This document shows, piece by piece, positions 6,168 through 9,440 of a stretch of DNA of 9,440 bases. Positions within the stretch are counted from its first letter, which is position 1, and each line of letters begins with the position of its first letter. The translations under genes were made by a program, and so were the position numbers. The stretch spans positions 1-9,440 of the forward strand of contig MGQS01000108.1 in NCBI GenBank assembly GCA_001797905.1, given 5' to 3'. The notes beneath the pieces were generated by a model, which was given only the letters and a program-made list of their open reading frames with translations, was not told the DNA's origin and did no database searches. The DNA comes from Deltaproteobacteria bacterium RBG_16_54_11 (GTDB lineage: Bacteria > Desulfobacterota > B13-G15 > RBG-16-54-18).

Positions 6168-6392
6168 ATGCAAGAACTGATTGATGCCTTTGCGGATATT
6201 GGGACCCTATTGGGTTTTGCCGGCGCCGGCATAGCCTATGCCTATATCGGATCGCTCCTCGCCTCCCTGCTCTGCGTCTTCTATGGTTTGCTCCTGTGGA
6301 ATCCGGGGCAACCGGTTCGCCGGGTGCGGAGTTCGAGAAGGGGAGGGACGGTGAAAAAAGGCAGAGGCCTTCGCTGGAGGCATTGGCGCTAG
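6168..6392 (+). CDS. Symporter small accessory protein (one-helix membrane protein)
   Basis: This 74-residue protein has one clear membrane helix, about residues 18-44 (GAGIAYAYIGSLLASLLCVFYGLLLW), ending in WNPGQP. That pattern matches the small proteins found directly before sodium:solute symporter genes: a short helix with LLCVxYG followed by an aromatic and Asn. After the helix comes a strongly basic tail (residues 51-74, mostly Arg, Lys and Gly), longer than I expect for this type. By the positive-inside rule the C-terminus should be cytoplasmic. The ATG at 6168 has AAAGAAG a short distance upstream, a modest ribosome site. The stop lies 7-10 bases before the symporter start, so the two are almost certainly cotranscribed and probably form a complex. 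Its exact role is not known to me. Confidence 0.75.
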   Translation: MQELIDAFADIGTLLGFAGAGIAYAYIGSLLASLLCVFYGLLLWNPGQPVRRVRSSRRGGTVKKGRGLRWRHWR

Positions 6393-6402
6393 GGCAGGGG
6401 TG

Positions 6403-8013
6403 ATGCTTTTCATTATTATAAATAGCGTCGTCGTCGTAGGGTATCTTTTTGGCGTGTGCTACCTCGCCTACAAAGGGCGCAGGACGATGCGCATGCCCTC
6501 CGATTATATGATCGCCGGGCAGGAGACGCCCTCCGGCGTGCTGGGCCTCTCGCAGGGGGCGACCCATATCGGCGCCGCGGCCATCATCGGGTTTGGGGGG
6601 ACAGCGGCGGTGTTCGGGTTTTCCCTGTTGTGGTTGGGTTTTTTCTGTATCTTGATAGGGGTATTTATCGCCTTCGTCTTCTGCGGCAAGAGGACGCGCC
6701 GTATGGGTAGGGCCCTCAATGCCTATACCTTCCCGGAGATGTTGGGTGAGAGGTATCAATCACGCTTCATCCAGGGCTTTGCCGGCATCGTCGTCTTTGC
6801 CTTTATCCCCATCTATGCAGCCGCCATCCTCATCGGGATGGCACGGGTCATCGAGGCCTCGCTCCATATCCCCTATGTCATTGGCCTCGCGGCATTCTCC
6901 TTGTTCTTGGCCCTCTACGTCATCCTGGGAGGGCTCAGGGGCGTCAAGTACACCGATGCCTTCCACGGGGTCTTTCTGTTCGTCTTGATGGCGATCTTCT
7001 GCTACTGGACCTACAAGCTCCTCGGCGGGATCATCCCCGCCCACCAGGCCTTGACGGCAATCGCCCCCCTTGTTCCGGAGCGATTGGCCGAGGGGGGGCT
7101 TCAGGGGTGGACAGCGGGTTTACGATTGGGAAGCCCCTTCTGGTGGATCGCCTGCTCCAGCATCATGTACGGTGTGGGGATCGGCACCCTGGTCCAGCCT
7201 CAACTCGTGGTGAGGTTCCTGAAGGCTCCCTCAGAACGAGAGTTGGATCGGGGCGTGCTGGTGGCCGGGGTTTTCATGCTGGCCATGATAGGGGTTCCGC
7301 TCATCGTCGGCCCCCTGACCAACGTTATATTCGTAGAGAGGTTCGGCGCGATCTCCATTGCCATGGCCTGGGGGAATGTGGATAAGATCATTCCCCTCTA
7401 TGTCACTACAATCATGCCCTGGTGGTTCTGCCCCCTCTTTCTGGTGGGGATGCTGGCGGCCTCCACCGCTGCCTTAAGCTCACAGTTCCATGTCGGCGGC
7501 GCCTCCCTCGGGCGGGACTTCTACGCCAAGGGCATGGGATTTCGGAGGATGGGGGAGGTCTTCACCACCAAGCTGGGGATTGCCCTGACCATTATCGCCA
7601 CCGTCCTCTGGGGGTTTGTGCTGCCGCCCAGCAGCATCGCGGTTGCCACCGCCTTCTTCTTCGGTCTGTGCGCTGCCTCTTTCTTGCCTCCGTATCTCTT
7701 GGGCCTCTACTGGAAAGGGGTGACCAGGGCAGGGGCCGTGGCGAGCATGGTGGGGGGGTTCTGTGTAAGCTTTATCTGGATGATCTTCTTCCACTCTCTG
7801 GGATCGACAGCCCTCTTTGGAGCGGCGAATTTGGTGGCTCACGCTGATCCCGCCTCCTGGCAATCGCAGTTGCAGTATGTGGACCCCATCGTCATCTCCC
7901 TGCCTGTCTCTTTTGCCCTCTGCATATGGGTAAGCAGAAAGACCAAGCGGATGCCCAAGGAGCACCTCAACCGCTGTTTCCAATACATTGGAAAAGAAAA
8001 TAAAGGGCGCTAG
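6403..8013 (+). CDS. Sodium:solute symporter family transporter
   Basis: This 536-residue protein belongs to the SSS family (PutP/PanF-like), inner-membrane carriers with a LeuT fold that couple Na+ entry to solute uptake. About 12-13 hydrophobic segments are visible. Family landmarks are SDYMIAGQ near residue 33, the SSF signature region GGLRGVKYTDAFHG (176-189), and GMLAASTAALSSQFH (349-363), whose small and hydroxyl residues match the sodium-site helix. PPYLLGLYWKGVTRAGA (429-445) is also typical. The length is normal. The start is ATG 6403 or the adjacent GTG 6400, with AGGG upstream at 6391-6394. The substrate cannot be read from sequence; carboxylates, amino acids or pantothenate-like solutes are all possible. 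It follows the small accessory gene by about 10 bases and converges on the cation efflux gene. Confidence 0.93.
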   Translation: MLFIIINSVVVVGYLFGVCYLAYKGRRTMRMPSDYMIAGQETPSGVLGLSQGATHIGAAAIIGFGGTAAVFGFSLLWLGFFCILIGVFIAFVFCGKRTRRMGRALNAYTFPEMLGERYQSRFIQGFAGIVVFAFIPIYAAAILIGMARVIEASLHIPYVIGLAAFSLFLALYVILGGLRGVKYTDAFHGVFLFVLMAIFCYWTYKLLGGIIPAHQALTAIAPLVPERLAEGGLQGWTAGLRLGSPFWWIACSSIMYGVGIGTLVQPQLVVRFLKAPSERELDRGVLVAGVFMLAMIGVPLIVGPLTNVIFVERFGAISIAMAWGNVDKIIPLYVTTIMPWWFCPLFLVGMLAASTAALSSQFHVGGASLGRDFYAKGMGFRRMGEVFTTKLGIALTIIATVLWGFVLPPSSIAVATAFFFGLCAASFLPPYLLGLYWKGVTRAGAVASMVGGFCVSFIWMIFFHSLGSTALFGAANLVAHADPASWQSQLQYVDPIVISLPVSFALCIWVSRKTKRMPKEHLNRCFQYIGKENKGR

Positions 8014-8030
8014 TCCCGCCTGTGGCGGGA
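8014..8030. repeat. Hairpin between convergent genes
   Basis: TCCCGCC-TGT-GGCGGGA has perfect 7-base arms and begins right after the symporter stop codon. It may end transcription from either side, but neither strand has a following T-tract, so a classical intrinsic terminator is not supported. The core matches the hairpin at 4322-4335. Confidence 0.5.
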
Positions 8031-8064
8031 TCGAACCCTCTGGAGCGGCTTATTTTATAAACCC

Positions 8065-9012
8065 TCAGCGCCGCCGCTTCGGTCTCTTTTTGAGGGATTC
8101 GGCCTCCACGAAGATCTTTTTCACCGCGGGCAGTTCTTTCCGTATCGCGTGCTCCACCTTGTCGATGGCCTCCTCCACCTGATCCGTGCTGAGGCCGTTT
8201 GCAAAGTTGATGTCGAGGTTGACCAGGATATCCTCGGGCCCCAGGTGCATGGTCAGTACATTCATTAACTCCTTTACCTCGGGCACGGTGGCGATGGCCG
8301 CCTTGATCTTTCTCAAGTCGGCCTCCGATACCCCCTCCCCGATCAGGAGGCTCTTGGTCTCATAAAAGAGCACCAGGGCCACCAGGGCCAGGATGATCCC
8401 GATGATGATAGAGGCCGCGCCGTCGAAAACGGGATGTCCGGTGAGAAAGGTAAGAAGGATGCCCCCCAGGGCGATGGAGAGCCCGAAGATGGCCGCAGAG
8501 TCCTCCAGGAAGATGATGAAGATGGCCGGCGCCTTGGACTCACGCAGGGCCCTGAAGACCCCTCGCCTTTTGAAGGTCACCCTGAGCTCACGGAAGGCGA
8601 TGCGCCAGGAATAACCGTCAAAGAAGAAGGAGAGGGCGAGGACCAGAAATCCCCAGCCCGGCTGTCTCAGGGGTTCGGGGTGGAGGATCTTGGTAATCCC
8701 CTCGCGCACCGAGAGGACGGCACCGATGATGAAGATGGAGAGGGAGACGACAAAGGCCCAGAAATACCGCTCCCTGGCATGGCCAAAGGGATGCCTCCGG
8801 TCCGCGGGCTTGGCGCTCAATCGTATTCCGAGCAGGAGAAAGGCCTGGTTGCCCGTGTCGGCCAGGGAGTGAAAGCCTTCGGCCAGCAGGGCGGAGCTGT
8901 TGACAAAGATCGCGGCGGTGAACTTCATGAGGGCGATAAGGATATTGGCCGACAAGGCCACTATCACCGCTTGTTTTGTCCTGAAGACCGATGCCCTTAA
9001 GTCCTCTACCAC
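8065..9012 (-). CDS. Cation diffusion facilitator family metal transporter (ZnT9-like type)
   Basis: CDF proteins export divalent metals such as Zn, Fe, Mn or Co from the cytoplasm in exchange for protons. This is 315 residues with about six membrane helices and a soluble C-terminal domain (from about 225). The second helix carries H48 and D52 (HSLAD), followed by DTGNQ and RRHPFGHARERYFW (72-85), which is characteristic of the SLC30A9/ZnT9-like branch. The fifth helix carries E170 and D171 (LEDSAA) in place of the HxxxD of typical zinc exporters, so metal choice is uncertain. The C-terminus is very basic (KKRPKRRR). It starts with GTG 9012, seven bases after the pyruvate kinase stop. The nearest AAGGAG is 13 bases away, longer than ideal, so expression may rely on coupling to the upstream gene. 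Confidence 0.92.
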   Translation of the reverse strand: MVEDLRASVFRTKQAVIVALSANILIALMKFTAAIFVNSSALLAEGFHSLADTGNQAFLLLGIRLSAKPADRRHPFGHARERYFWAFVVSLSIFIIGAVLSVREGITKILHPEPLRQPGWGFLVLALSFFFDGYSWRIAFRELRVTFKRRGVFRALRESKAPAIFIIFLEDSAAIFGLSIALGGILLTFLTGHPVFDGAASIIIGIILALVALVLFYETKSLLIGEGVSEADLRKIKAAIATVPEVKELMNVLTMHLGPEDILVNLDINFANGLSTDQVEEAIDKVEHAIRKELPAVKKIFVEAESLKKRPKRRR

Positions 9013-9019
9013 CTGATTC

Positions 9020-9440
9020 TCAGAGCTCCTTGACGGTGATCAGATTTGTGGTCCCGGGCAGGTCTACGGGGGTCCCTGCAGTAACCACCACCCGCTGCCC
9101 CTTGGCTACCCACCCCCCCCGCAGGGCGGCGGTGATCCCCTTGCCCACGATCTCATCGACGTTGGTGAATTCGGGCACGAGGATGGGGTGTACCCCCCAG
9201 GAGAGGATGAGTTGCCTGACCGTGGTGGATTGGGGGCTAAAGGCGAGAATGGGATAGCGGGGCCGGTACCGGGAGACCAAACGAGCCGTCCTTCCCGTAA
9301 GGGTCGGCGTGATGATGGCCGCCACCCCCAAATCAGCCGCTAATTGGCAGGCGGCATGGCTCATGGCATCGGCAATCTCCCCCTTCTGATACGGATCAGG
9401 GGGGAGGAAGGCTTCATGGGGGAAGCTTTTCTCCGTTGCC
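9020..9440 (-). CDS. pyk: Pyruvate kinase, C-terminal part (runs off right end)
   Basis: About 140 C-terminal residues are visible, with the frame open to the window edge. Pyruvate kinase converts phosphoenolpyruvate and ADP to pyruvate and ATP in glycolysis. Family stretches are ISHAACQLA-like MSHAACQLAADLGVAAIITPT, then TGRTARLVSRYRPRYPILAFSP, VRQLILSWGVHPILVPEF and the end QRVVVTAGTPVDLPGTTNLITVKEL. These form the C-terminal alpha/beta domain that in many bacteria carries allosteric sites. The catalytic barrel lies outside the window. No PEP-utilising extra domain is attached, since the protein ends right after the standard terminus. The cation efflux gene follows seven bases later on the same strand, which suggests cotranscription. 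Confidence 0.95.
   Translation of the reverse strand, partial: ATEKSFPHEAFLPPDPYQKGEIADAMSHAACQLAADLGVAAIITPTLTGRTARLVSRYRPRYPILAFSPQSTTVRQLILSWGVHPILVPEFTNVDEIVGKGITAALRGGWVAKGQRVVVTAGTPVDLPGTTNLITVKEL

Noticed and set aside
6166..6759. Minus-strand open frame over the small accessory gene and the symporter start.
   Set aside because: It contradicts two well-supported plus-strand genes and shows no family features.
7024..7041. GGCGGG-ATCATC-CCCGCC inverted repeat in the symporter gene.
   Set aside because: It lies within codons for LGGIIPA in a conserved coding stretch. It has no regulatory context and is probably chance.
8024..8050. On the minus strand, GGGTTCGATCCC resembles a tRNA T-arm.
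   Set aside because: The stem pairs only three bases, and no anticodon arm, D-arm or acceptor stem can be built around it. It is explained by the adjacent hairpin.
8434..9000. Long plus-strand open frame across the cation efflux gene.
   Set aside because: It is antisense to an intact CDF protein. The Glu/Asp/Gly-rich product is typical of a reverse frame of a membrane protein gene.

Overview
The window is a compact bacterial chromosome segment that looks moderately G+C-rich. No genus can be named from it. The protein styles suggest an anaerobic lineage such as Desulfobacterota or a relative: a FeoAB ferrous iron system, paired Fur regulators, IspH fused to a UbiA-type prenyltransferase, and a symporter with a tiny partner protein. 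This assignment is a low-confidence inference. No phage, transposase, CRISPR array, rRNA or tRNA was found.

Layout. (1) Positions 1-2797 hold a minus-strand iron operon. A near-consensus sigma70 promoter (TTGACA, 17-base spacer, TATTAT) overlaps a Fur-box-like palindrome. It reads fur, then a Fur-FeoA fusion, then a stand-alone feoA, then feoB, which leaves the window at its left end. Gene spacing is 10 bases, 10 bases and a 1-base overlap. (2) Positions 2976-5 kb and on to 6127 hold two divergent isoprenoid genes: a short-chain polyprenyl diphosphate synthase (minus) and an IspH-UbiA fusion (plus) that starts with TTG behind a perfect Shine-Dalgarno. The 377-458 bases between them carry a cluster of palindromes resembling REP elements. 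(3) Positions 6168-8013 hold a plus-strand pair: a small one-helix protein and a sodium:solute symporter. (4) Positions 8065-9440 hold a minus-strand pair: the 3' end of pyruvate kinase followed 7 bases later by a cation diffusion facilitator. It converges on the symporter gene, with a short hairpin between the two.

How the genes work together. The left operon should take up Fe(II) through FeoB, helped by FeoA and controlled by Fur. The fusion may tie metal sensing to the transporter itself. The centre forms a short route: IspH makes IPP/DMAPP, the prenyl synthase elongates them, and the UbiA domain attaches the chain to an unknown acceptor in the membrane. IspH is an iron-sulfur enzyme, so iron supply and isoprenoid synthesis are adjacent, but no shared control is visible. 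The points most worth a second look are the Fur-FeoA fusion with its altered recognition helix, the IspH-UbiA fusion with a variant first aspartate motif, the operator-promoter overlap, and the nested palindromes at 4199-4335.
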